From assembly GCF_001921215.1 (NCBI RefSeq), contig NZ_MSIF01000002.1:558001-622000 (forward strand): a DNA stretch of 64,000 nucleotides. Direction: 5' to 3'. This document shows, piece by piece, positions 24,538 through 31,848 of the stretch; the first letter of the stretch is position 1, and every line of letters starts with the position of its first letter. Origin of the DNA: Actinophytocola xinjiangensis (lineage in GTDB: Bacteria; Actinomycetota; Actinomycetes; Mycobacteriales; Pseudonocardiaceae). The position numbers and the translations under genes were made by a program. The notes below the pieces were generated by a model, which saw nothing but the letters and a program-made list of their open reading frames with translations, ran no database searches and was not told the DNA's origin.

Positions 24538-25239
24538 TCAGCCGCGGGTCAGCTCCGCCAGTGCGAGTGCGGGCTCGACCGCCCCGGCCTCGGCCAGCGG
24601 CTCGCCCTCCGGGTGCCACACGCCGGTGCCGGCACCCCGGTGCGCGGCGAGCACCGCGAACAGGCCGTTGTCGGTGGCCAGCCGGGTCAGGGTGGCGGCG
24701 GCGCCGGCGGGCCAGCGCCCGGCGACCGCGTAGACCAGGCAGCCGTCGCGGGCGGCGGCGCGGGCGTGCTCGGGGTGGTCGAGGTCCTCGCCGATGGCCA
24801 GGCCGATCCGCCAGCTGTCGAGGGTGACGGTGTGGCCGTGCTCGCCGGGGCTCAGGCCGGCGGCCCGCTCGGTGGCGTTGAGGTGCTGCTTGTCGTAGCG
24901 GCCGGCGGGTTGGCCGCCGCGCCCGATGACGTGCAGGGAGTTGAGGATCTGGCCGTCCTCGGCGATCGGGGCACCGAGGACCGCGGCGGTCCTGGTCTCG
25001 GCGCACGCTTCGGCCAGCGGGTCCAGGCGGCTGTCGGTGTCGTTGACCGTGTACTTGGCCGGTTCGACGACCACGGCGGTCAGATCGTGGCCGGTGAGGA
25101 ACAGTTCGGGCAGAACCAGCAGTTCGGCGCCCTGCGCGGCCGCGCGCCGCACGAGGGTCGCCGCCGCCGCGACGTTCGCCGGGACGTCCAGCGCGACGCA
25201 GGGTGCCTGTCCGGCCGCCAGGACGAGGGGTGCGTTCAT
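24538..25239 (-). CDS. Nitrilase-superfamily protein without catalytic Cys
   Basis: A 233-residue carbon-nitrogen hydrolase fold. The catalytic Glu45 (LPELFLTG) and Lys117 (YDKQHL) are present. The position of the nucleophilic Cys in the usual IC-[YE]-D-x2-[FH]-P-E motif is Gly150: RIGLAIGEDLDHPEHAR, encoded by GGC. Without the Cys, hydrolysis by the normal mechanism should be impossible. It may be a regulator, a binding protein or a subunit. It ends 46 bp before padR on the same strand but is separated from it by the operator. Confidence 0.85.
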   Translation of the reverse strand: MNAPLVLAAGQAPCVALDVPANVAAAATLVRRAAAQGAELLVLPELFLTGHDLTAVVVEPAKYTVNDTDSRLDPLAEACAETRTAAVLGAPIAEDGQILNSLHVIGRGGQPAGRYDKQHLNATERAAGLSPGEHGHTVTLDSWRIGLAIGEDLDHPEHARAAARDGCLVYAVAGRWPAGAAATLTRLATDNGLFAVLAAHRGAGTGVWHPEGEPLAEAGAVEPALALAELTRG

Positions 25240-25374
25240 GACCCCGCATCATCTCGGACGGCGTTGCCCCGGTTTCCTTGGCTCCCTTGAGTCCCGCGGA
25301 CGCGGCCGGCCCGTCCCCGTTGCCGGGTTCGGGCCGGTCCCTGCGCGCTCCGTGGTGTCGCTTCGTGCTCTCGC

Positions 25375-25641
25375 TCAGCGGTGTACGGTCCTGCGCTGCT
25401 TGCCCGCGATCGCCTCCGCGCCACCGATCAGCAGGACCGAGGCGACGACGGCGAGGATGAAGCCCAGGACGTTGAGTTCCCAGATGGATCCGGTGCCCAG
25501 CAGCCACGCTATGGTCCCGCCGATGATCGAGCCGACCAAGCCCAGCAGCAGGGTCGCGAGGATGCCGAGGTTCTGTTTACCCGGTTTGATCAGCCGGGCG
25601 AGCGCGCCGATGATCAAGCCGGCGATGATGAATCCGATCAT
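25375..25641 (-). CDS. GlsB/YeaQ/YmgE-family small membrane protein
   Basis: An 88-residue protein with three helices and the Gly-rich family pattern IIAGLIIGALARLIKPG and LLLGLVGSIIGGTIAWLLG. These stress-linked proteins are known as transglycosylase-associated, but their function is not established. AGGAGG lies 5 nt before the ATG. It is monocistronic. Confidence 0.92.
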   Translation of the reverse strand: MIGFIIAGLIIGALARLIKPGKQNLGILATLLLGLVGSIIGGTIAWLLGTGSIWELNVLGFILAVVASVLLIGGAEAIAGKQRRTVHR

Positions 25642-25742
25642 TCGAACCTCCTGAGAGTGGCTGTACCCCGCAAGGATGCCCGGTGTTCGGCAGGTCAAAC
25701 CACGGGGTCACTCCTTGTGATGGGTTGACTCCGGGTCTTTTT

Positions 25743-25754
25743 TGGTCTAGACCA
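25743..25754. promoter_or_regulatory. DasR-type operator, site 1
   Basis: TGGTCTAGACCA, a perfect 12-bp palindrome and the core of the dre element bound by the GlcNAc-responsive regulator DasR. It starts 68 bp before the LPMO start codon. Confidence 0.8.
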
Positions 25755-25761
25755 TAAGGTG

Positions 25762-25773
25762 TGGTCTGGACCA
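25762..25773. promoter_or_regulatory. DasR-type operator, site 2
   Basis: TGGTCTGGACCA, with arms extending to GTGGTC/GACCAC. Its centre is 19 bp from that of site 1, about two helical turns, on the same DNA face. Confidence 0.75.
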
Positions 25774-25810
25774 CATCCCGGAGTTGTTCCCTGCCCTCAC
25801 GGGAGTTGAC

Positions 25811-26524
25811 ATGAATCTGAAGCGAAAACTCGGCATCTTCACGGCCGCGGCGACGCTCGCTCCGCTCGGCCTGTTCGTGTTGCCGGCCGGCACCGCGACC
25901 GCGCACGGTTACATTTCCTCGCCACCGAGCCGTCAGGCCCAGTGCGCGCAGGGCACCGTGTCGTGCGGGTCGATCAAGTGGGAGCCGCAGAGCGTCGAAG
26001 GCCCCAAGGGCCTGCGCAGCTGTCACGGCGGCGTCGGCCGCTTCGCCGAGCTGAACGACGACAGCCTGCCCTGGCGGGCCACGTCGGTCGGCTCGTCGGT
26101 GACGTTCACCTGGACGTTCACCGTTCGGCACGTCACCGCGAACTTCGAGTACTACGTGGGCAACACGCGCGTGGCGTCGTTCTCCGGCAACAACCAGCAG
26201 CCGCCGCCCGGACTGTCGCACACGGTGAACCTGAGCGGGTTCTCCGGCCGGCAGAAGGTGCTGGCGGTCTGGAACATCGGTGACACGTCCAACGCGTTCT
26301 ACGCGTGTGTCGACCTGCAGATCGGTGGCGGCGGTGCCCCGGCGCCGACCGACCCACCGACCAACCCGCCGGAGACCCCGGGTGGGTCGTGGGCGTCCGG
26401 CACCGCCTACACCGCCGGCTCGACGGTGACCTTCGGCGGTAGCACGTACCGCTGCCTGCAGAACCACACGGCACTGCCGGGCTGGGAGCCGGCAAGCACA
26501 CCCGCACTGTGGCAACCCGTCTAG
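25811..26524 (+). CDS. Lytic polysaccharide monooxygenase AA10 with CBM5/12
   Basis: A 237-residue secreted copper enzyme. The signal peptide ends at Ala31, which leaves His32 (HGYISSPPSR) as the mature N-terminus. The second histidine-brace residue is His107 in FTVRHVTANFEYY, and NAFY supplies the axial aromatic. Residues about 32-175 are the AA10 domain, close to streptomycete chitin- or cellulose-active types. A Pro/Thr linker joins it to a C-terminal CBM5/12 chitin-binding module (about 192-237, WASGTAYTAGSTV to WEPASTPALWQPV). It oxidatively cleaves crystalline chitin. Two DasR-type sites upstream link it to GlcNAc sensing. The ATG at 25811 has GGGAG 5 nt upstream. Confidence 0.96.
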   Translation: MNLKRKLGIFTAAATLAPLGLFVLPAGTATAHGYISSPPSRQAQCAQGTVSCGSIKWEPQSVEGPKGLRSCHGGVGRFAELNDDSLPWRATSVGSSVTFTWTFTVRHVTANFEYYVGNTRVASFSGNNQQPPPGLSHTVNLSGFSGRQKVLAVWNIGDTSNAFYACVDLQIGGGGAPAPTDPPTNPPETPGGSWASGTAYTAGSTVTFGGSTYRCLQNHTALPGWEPASTPALWQPV

Positions 26525-26544
26525 TGGCAACCCATCTGGAAGCT

Positions 26545-26579
26545 GCCGGCCGGCCCGTACTCCACACGGGCCGGCCGGC
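26545..26579 (+). terminator. Terminator of the LPMO gene
   Basis: A perfect 14-bp stem (26545-26558 with 26566-26579) and a 7-nt loop, 21 bp after the stop and only 16 bp before the next ATG. Confidence 0.75.
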
Positions 26580-26595
26580 CGCCCGGGGGCGTTCG

Positions 26596-27171
26596 ATGCA
26601 TTACCTGATCGTGGTGTTCGTGTTCCTGCTGTCGGGGTGCGACAGCGCGCTGTTCGCCGGCAGCTCCGAGCCGGCCGTCTCCGAGTCGGCGCCGCCGCTG
26701 GACGGCTCGTTCAACGACACCGACGTGATGTTCCTGCAGATGCTGGTGCCGCACCACCAGCAGGGCCTGCGGCTGGCTGAGCTGGGCAGGTCCAAGGGTC
26801 GAACAGCCGCTGTCCGCGACTTCGCCGCCGCCGTGGTGGCCACCGAGGACGACGAGCTGGACGCGGTGCGGACGTGGCTGACCGACTGGAACCAGCCGAT
26901 CGAAGCCGATCCCGATCCGGGTGCGCACCACGGGCACGGGGACGGGCTGCACGCGCCTGATCCCGAGGTCGTTACCGCTCTGGAACAGACCGAACCCGCG
27001 AAGTTCGATGCCACATTCGTGAACCTGTTCACCGGGCATCAGCATGGTGCCGTGAAGCTGGCACAGATGGAGTTGGCGAAGGGGCGCCATCCGGAGGCCC
27101 GCGACCTGGCCGACCGGATCGTGAAGTCCCGTACCGCGCAGGTGCGACAGATGGCTTCCCTGGTCGGTTGA
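26596..27171 (+). CDS. DUF305 lipoprotein
   Basis: A 191-residue exported lipoprotein with lipobox LLSGC (Cys15). The DUF305 domain has two helical halves, each with a His-rich metal-like motif: MLVPHHQQGLRLAEL (about 49-63) and FTGHQHGAVKLAQMEL. A His-rich insert (AHHGHGDGLH) lies between them. DUF305 proteins are often linked to copper or other metal handling; this copy has no metal gene next to it except the copper-dependent LPMO upstream. The ATG at 26596 was chosen because it begins the signal sequence directly. Confidence 0.88.
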   Translation: MHYLIVVFVFLLSGCDSALFAGSSEPAVSESAPPLDGSFNDTDVMFLQMLVPHHQQGLRLAELGRSKGRTAAVRDFAAAVVATEDDELDAVRTWLTDWNQPIEADPDPGAHHGHGDGLHAPDPEVVTALEQTEPAKFDATFVNLFTGHQHGAVKLAQMELAKGRHPEARDLADRIVKSRTAQVRQMASLVG

Positions 27172-27186
27172 GTCCGGGTGGAGCAC

Positions 27187-27214
27187 CGGGGCAGGGCGGA
27201 CGCGCCCTGCCCCG
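27187..27214 (+). terminator. Terminator of the DUF305 gene
   Basis: A 12-bp perfect stem (27187-27198 with 27203-27214) and a GACG loop. It shares the GGGGCAGGGC/GCCCTGCCCC core with hairpins at 20494 and 40335. Confidence 0.75.
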
Positions 27215-27370
27215 ATCCGTTTCTCGTGGGCGGGGCGCCGGTGGCTGGAGTTCGGATCGGGTGACCGGTGGCGGACGGCGCCCCGGGCGGGGGTGTGGCG
27301 TGCTCGCGGGCTGACAGGGCGCCGAAGGTGGGGCACAGTGGCCACGAGCACCTCACGGGAAGGAACCCAG

Positions 27371-28816
27371 ATGTCGGATCTGGCACAGATCGGTGTCAGC
27401 GGGCTCGCGGTCATGGGCCGCAACCTCGCGCGTAACCTCGCTCGCAACGGCTTCTCGGTCGCGTTGCACAACCGCACGTCGGCCAAGACGAAATCCCTGG
27501 TGGCCGAGCATGGCGACGAGGGCACCTTCGTGCCGACGGAGACGTTGGAGGAGTTCGTCGCGGCGCTGGAGCGTCCTCGGCGTGTGGTGATCATGGTGAA
27601 GGCCGGCGCGCCGACCGACGCGGTGATCGACGAACTGGTCCCGTTGCTGGACGAGGGTGACATCGTCATCGACTGTGGCAATGCCCACTACGCCGACACC
27701 CGTCGGCGCGAGGCCGACCTGCGGGAGCGGGGCCTGCACTTCGTCGGCGCCGGCGTGTCCGGCGGCGAGGAGGGCGCGCTGCTCGGCCCGAGCATCATGC
27801 CGGGCGGCTCCAAGGAGTCCTACGCCACGCTCGGCCCGATGTTCGAGAAGATCGCCGCCCAGGTCGACGGCACGCCCTGCTGCGTGCACGTCGGGCCCGA
27901 TGGTGCCGGCCACTTCGTCAAGATGGTGCACAACGGCATCGAGTACGCCGACATGCAGCTCATCGCCGAGGCCTACGACCTGCTGCGCGACGGGCTGGGC
28001 GCCACCCCCGCCGAACTCGCCGAGATCTTCGCCGAGTGGAACAGCGGTGACCTGTCCTCGTTCCTGATCGAGATCACCGCCGAGGTCCTCGGGCACACCG
28101 ACGCCGCCACCGGCTCCCCGTTCGTGGACGTCGTGGTCGACGAGGCCGAGCAGAAGGGCACCGGCCGCTGGACCGTGCAGACCGCGCTGGACCTCGGCGT
28201 GCCGGTCACCGGGATCGCCGAGGCCACCTTCGCCCGCGCGCTCTCGGCCCACCCCGACCAGCGTGCCGCCGCGCGCGCCGCGCTGCCGGGCCCGTCGGAG
28301 GCCGCCCAGAAGGTGCCCGCCGAGGAACGCGACGCCTTCGTCGACGACGTGCGCAAGGCGCTGTACGCGTCCAAGGTCGTCGCCTACGCGCAGGGCTACG
28401 ACCAGATGGCCGCCGCGAGCACCGAGTACGGCTGGGACATCGACCTCGGCGCGATGGCCACCATCTGGCGCGGTGGCTGCATCATCCGCGCCCGCTTCCT
28501 GGACCGGATCAAGGACGCCTACGCCACCGAACGCCCCGCCTCGCTGCTGGTCGCCCCGTACTTCCGGGACGCGGTGGCCGACGGTCAGCAGGCGTGGCGC
28601 CGGGTCGTGGCCCACGCGGCCCGCGCCGGTATCCCCACCCCCGGCTTCTCCTCGGCACTGGCCTACTACGACGCCCTGCGCGCCGACCGTCTTCCCGCCG
28701 CCCTGATCCAGGGCCTGCGTGACTACTTCGGCGCCCACACCTACCGCCGCACCGACCGCGACGGCAGCTTCCACACCCTGTGGGCCACCCCCGACCGCTC
28801 CGAGGTCGAAGCCTGA
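27371..28816 (+). CDS. gnd: 6-phosphogluconate dehydrogenase, decarboxylating
   Basis: A 481-residue enzyme of the oxidative pentose phosphate pathway that converts 6-phosphogluconate to ribulose 5-phosphate with NADP(H) and CO2. It has the N-terminal dinucleotide motif IGVSGLAVMGRNLARN, the signature IDCGNAHYADTRRRE, GAGVSGGEEGALLGPSIMPG, the catalytic Lys in HFVKMVHNGIEY and the C-terminal QGLRDYFGAHTYRR. This is the long, dimeric class. The ATG at 27371 has GGGAAGGAA about 8 nt upstream. Confidence 0.98.
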   Translation: MSDLAQIGVSGLAVMGRNLARNLARNGFSVALHNRTSAKTKSLVAEHGDEGTFVPTETLEEFVAALERPRRVVIMVKAGAPTDAVIDELVPLLDEGDIVIDCGNAHYADTRRREADLRERGLHFVGAGVSGGEEGALLGPSIMPGGSKESYATLGPMFEKIAAQVDGTPCCVHVGPDGAGHFVKMVHNGIEYADMQLIAEAYDLLRDGLGATPAELAEIFAEWNSGDLSSFLIEITAEVLGHTDAATGSPFVDVVVDEAEQKGTGRWTVQTALDLGVPVTGIAEATFARALSAHPDQRAAARAALPGPSEAAQKVPAEERDAFVDDVRKALYASKVVAYAQGYDQMAAASTEYGWDIDLGAMATIWRGGCIIRARFLDRIKDAYATERPASLLVAPYFRDAVADGQQAWRRVVAHAARAGIPTPGFSSALAYYDALRADRLPAALIQGLRDYFGAHTYRRTDRDGSFHTLWATPDRSEVEA

Positions 28817-28821
28817 CCACT

Positions 28822-28859
28822 CACGGTGACCGGATGCCCCCGGGTATCCGGTCACCGTG
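28822..28859. terminator. Bidirectional terminator between gnd and the MDR gene
   Basis: A perfect 14-bp stem (28822-28835 with 28846-28859), located between convergent stops at 28816 and 28883. Confidence 0.85.
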
Positions 28860-28882
28860 GGGTGTCGGAGTCCGAGGGGCCG

Positions 28883-29836
28883 TCAGGTGGTGAGGACGAC
28901 GCGGCCGGCGGAGGTGCCGGTGGCCTGGCGGGTCCAGCCGGTGGCCGCCTCGGTCAGGGGCAGGGTCTCGTGGTCGACCGCCAGTTCGTTCGCCGCCGAG
29001 TGGGTGGCGATCACGCGGATCGCCTTCGCGCGTTGGGCGGGGGTCAGTTCGTTGTTGGTGTAGCCCAGCAGGCGCAGCGAGTACGCGCGGATCGTGGACG
29101 ACGTGAGCGGGGTCGTCTCGGCGGCCGACGAACCGAGGTTCACCAGGCGTCCGCCGGGGCGCAGGGTCGCGGCGGCGGCTGCTGCCGGGACGCCGAAAAG
29201 GGGGTCGATGACCAGGTCAACCGGGCCGTCGGCGGCCTCGGTCAGTGCGGCGGTCAGTTCCGGCAGGTCTCCGGTGGTCAGCGGGACCACGGTGTCGGCG
29301 CCGGCGCGGGTGGCGCGTTCGCGTGCCCGAGGTGAGCGGGCGGCGGCGATGACGTGGGACGCGCCGTAGAGCCTGGCCAACCGCACGGCGGCCTGGCCGA
29401 CGACGCCGCCCGCGCCGAGCACCAGCACGCGTTCGCCAGGAGACAGTTCGCCTCGGTCGGTGAGGGCCATCAGCGCGGCGACGGCGGACAGGCCGAGGGC
29501 GGCGAAGGCGACCGGGTCGGTGCCGGCGGGGAGGTCGACCAGCGAGTCGGCCGCGACCGCCGCGTACTCGGCCATCGCGCCGTCGCCGGGAGCCATGCCG
29601 GCCGACGTGGGGAACCATACCGGACGGTCGGTCAGGAGGCCGACGCCCTGGACGCCGGGGACGTACGGGGTGGCGGGACGGCCGAAGTAGGACGTGCCGC
29701 TCGCGCACAGCAGGTCCAGCGGGGTGATCGGGGCGGCGAGGACCCGCACGAGCGCCCGGTCGCCGGCCGGTGACGGGGTGGCGCGGTCGACGACCACCGG
29801 CGCCTGGCCAGGGGTGCGGATCTCGGCGGCGCGCAT
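28883..29836 (-). CDS. MDR-family (quinone-type) oxidoreductase
   Basis: A 317-residue medium-chain dehydrogenase/reductase. The GroES-like domain comes first (LVRVLAAPITPLDLLCASG), then the NAD(P)-binding domain with VLVLGAGGVVGQAAVRLARLYGA (about 138-160). The Cys cluster of structural zinc is absent, as in quinone oxidoreductases. Its ATG overlaps the stop of the LigA-like gene by 1 nt, so it is the last gene of the dioxygenase operon and may reduce an enone or quinone-like intermediate. The substrate is unknown. Confidence 0.88.
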   Translation of the reverse strand: MRAAEIRTPGQAPVVVDRATPSPAGDRALVRVLAAPITPLDLLCASGTSYFGRPATPYVPGVQGVGLLTDRPVWFPTSAGMAPGDGAMAEYAAVAADSLVDLPAGTDPVAFAALGLSAVAALMALTDRGELSPGERVLVLGAGGVVGQAAVRLARLYGASHVIAAARSPRARERATRAGADTVVPLTTGDLPELTAALTEAADGPVDLVIDPLFGVPAAAAAATLRPGGRLVNLGSSAAETTPLTSSTIRAYSLRLLGYTNNELTPAQRAKAIRVIATHSAANELAVDHETLPLTEAATGWTRQATGTSAGRVVLTT

Positions 29837-30195
29837 CAGGTCGTGATGTCCGGGTAGGGCAGCGAGAAGTGCGCCAGCCGCCGCGCGTACTCCAGCTGGA
29901 AACCGAGGCCGTCGTGGTCGCGTTCGAACATCGCGATGAACAGGGTGAGCGTCAGGAACGGATGCGCGCCCAGCTCGAACAGCGCCGGATAGTCGTGGGT
30001 GGACAGTGCGGTGCGTTCGGTGTCGTCGAACCGCAGCCAGGTGGAGGACTCGGCGCCGTGGCAGTTGAGGATCCGGTTGGCCTGCTCGTCCTCCCACCAG
30101 CGCACGGTGTCCGCCGGGTCGGCGCGGTAGCGTTCCACCAGCTCCGGGTCACGGTCCACGGTGAACAGGAACTTGTTCAGCAGGTAACGGCTCAC
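29836..30195 (-). CDS. LigA-like small subunit of an extradiol dioxygenase
   Basis: A 119-residue protein with the LigA (protocatechuate 4,5-dioxygenase alpha) pattern: SRYLLNKFLFTVDRDPE near the start, then LFELGAHPFLTLTLFIAMFERD. In LigAB enzymes this subunit caps the active site of the LigB subunit. The GTG start overlaps the LigB stop by 4 bp, so the two are translated together. Confidence 0.85.
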   Translation of the reverse strand: MSRYLLNKFLFTVDRDPELVERYRADPADTVRWWEDEQANRILNCHGAESSTWLRFDDTERTALSTHDYPALFELGAHPFLTLTLFIAMFERDHDGLGFQLEYARRLAHFSLPYPDITT

Positions 30196-31052
30196 GACAA
30201 CCCTCCCGGATACCAGGTGAAGTAGGCCTCCATCGTGTGGAACAGGTCGTAGGTGTCGACGTAGTCGGCCGGGCGACCCTCGCCGGCGACACCCATCATC
30301 AGCATGAAGTCCATGAAACCGTGGGTGGCGTTGCCCGGCGCGTGCAGGCTGTCCAGCGTGACCTCCGACAGGCAGCCCTCCAGGTCGCCGGTGGAGATCC
30401 ACTCCACGGCACGCCGGTCGAACTCCGGGTCGGGGCCGTGCGGGCCGAACTGCCGCGGGCCACCCAGCTCCAGCGACAGGTGGCCGGTGCCGATGATCGC
30501 CACCCGCTGGTCCGACGGCCACGACTCCACCAGCTCGCGCAGCGTCTGTCCCAGTTGGACGAACCGTTTCGGGCGGGGCAGCGGCGGGGCGAAGATGTTC
30601 GTGTAGACGGGGACGATCGGCAGATCGTTCTGTGGCCGAAGCGTGATGATCGGACAGGTGATCGAGTGGTCGATCCGCAGCTCGTTGGAGAACGCGAGGT
30701 CGAAGCCGGCGTCCAGGCCCTCCCGCAGCACGTAGGCCGACAGGTCCTCCTGGCCGCGCATGACCATCCTCGGCAGGCCGAACTCGCGCTCCTCGTTGTA
30801 CCAGTTGGCGTCGTAGAACGGCGCCTTGCCGACGAGGAACTGCGGCATGTTGTCCAGCCACAGCTGGTGGAAGTGGTCCGAGCCGACCATCACCAGCACG
30901 TCGGGGCGGGCACGGGTCAGCGTCTCCCGGAACGCGGTGACCTTGCGGACCCATTCGTCGGCGAAGGGCGGGCGGTCCTCGCCGGTGGCCGTGCTCGCCT
31001 TGTAGTAGAACGGGTGGTGGGTGGACGCGATCACCGCGACCAGCTCAGCCAT
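30192..31052 (-). CDS. LigB-family extradiol ring-cleavage dioxygenase, catalytic subunit
   Basis: A 286-residue class III extradiol dioxygenase. Iron-ligand histidines are expected in STHHPFYY (residues 12-13), with further conserved His in VGSDHFHQLW, RIDHSITCP and GTGHLSLELGG. It is followed by its LigA partner and preceded by a citrate-synthase-like lyase and CoA-transferase in one operon. It opens a dihydroxylated aromatic carboxylate such as gallate or protocatechuate with O2; the exact substrate is not readable. Confidence 0.92.
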   Translation of the reverse strand: MAELVAVIASTHHPFYYKASTATGEDRPPFADEWVRKVTAFRETLTRARPDVLVMVGSDHFHQLWLDNMPQFLVGKAPFYDANWYNEEREFGLPRMVMRGQEDLSAYVLREGLDAGFDLAFSNELRIDHSITCPIITLRPQNDLPIVPVYTNIFAPPLPRPKRFVQLGQTLRELVESWPSDQRVAIIGTGHLSLELGGPRQFGPHGPDPEFDRRAVEWISTGDLEGCLSEVTLDSLHAPGNATHGFMDFMLMMGVAGEGRPADYVDTYDLFHTMEAYFTWYPGGLS

Positions 31053-31848
31053 GCGGACCTCCTTGTTCGTACGGCCGAGGCGGGACGGACCGGTTGTTCA
31101 GGTCGACCGACAGGAAGATCTCGTTACCGACGGGGTCGCGCAGTTCCTCGGCGAGCTGCCCGATCAGACCGGCGGTGCGGGCCAGCAACGCGAACCCGCG
31201 CAACAGTTCCAGCGGCAGGCCGAGGTCGGCGAGCGCTGCCCCGCACACGCCGGCCCCGTTGAGCGGCAGCGTCCGGCCGAGCACCCCCGGATGCACCCGC
31301 CCGATCGCCGCGAACAGCGACAGGTGCGGTCCGACCAGGCCTTCCTCGGCGGCGATCGCGAACAGCCTCGGGGTGCGCGGGTCGCCGTCCTTGTGCACGT
31401 GGTGGCCGAGGCCGGGGACGAACTCGCCCGCCGCCCGCCGGGCGGTGAGCACCTCGAACGCGATGGCGTCCCAGCCGTCGTCGTCGGTGGGCAGTTGGCG
31501 GCCGGCGAGCACGTCGTGCAGGAACCGGCCGCAGTCCTCGGTGACGCCGAGGAACCGGGACCCGCCGCCGAGCAGGCCGGCGGCGAGCGCCCCCTGCACG
31601 GAGTCCGGCGCGGACAGGTAGGTCAGCCGGGTGACGATCGCGGTCGGCGTGAACCCGTGGTCGGCGAGCGCGGCGAGCACCGCCTCGAACACCCGCGTCT
31701 GGCCAGGGGTCGGCCGGCGCTGGGTGGCCAGCCAGAACGCCAGCTCGCCGAACCCGACCTCGCCCATCACGTCCTGGGCGAGATCCTTGCCCAGCAACGT
31801 GATCCGGTCGCGGGAGGACGCGCCGAGCGCGGTCGGGTAGTCGGTCAC
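31045..31848 (-). CDS. Citrate-synthase-like protein / citryl-CoA-lyase type
   Basis: A 267-residue protein that matches only the C-terminal, catalytic part of citrate synthases (usual length about 400). GHHVHKDGDPRTPRL aligns with the synthase GHRVYKxxDPR, so that His (149) is kept. The first His (HGG motif) appears as GGGSRFLG, and the Asp region (NVDFYSG in E. coli) as LNGAGVCG. Actinomycete homologues are usually annotated citryl-CoA lyase. In this operon, after a CoA-transferase, it probably cleaves a CoA-activated citrate-like intermediate of ring cleavage. It overlaps both neighbours (4 and 8 bp). Confidence 0.82.
   Translation of the reverse strand: MTDYPTALGASSRDRITLLGKDLAQDVMGEVGFGELAFWLATQRRPTPGQTRVFEAVLAALADHGFTPTAIVTRLTYLSAPDSVQGALAAGLLGGGSRFLGVTEDCGRFLHDVLAGRQLPTDDDGWDAIAFEVLTARRAAGEFVPGLGHHVHKDGDPRTPRLFAIAAEEGLVGPHLSLFAAIGRVHPGVLGRTLPLNGAGVCGAALADLGLPLELLRGFALLARTAGLIGQLAEELRDPVGNEIFLSVDLNNRSVPPRPYEQGGPHG

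Noticed and set aside
25811-27171. LPMO as the direct electron acceptor of the 9.5-14 kb redox chain
   Set aside because: Both involve redox, but they lie 12 kb apart with different regulation (DasR-type boxes versus a possible ECF promoter). Nothing in the sequence links them.
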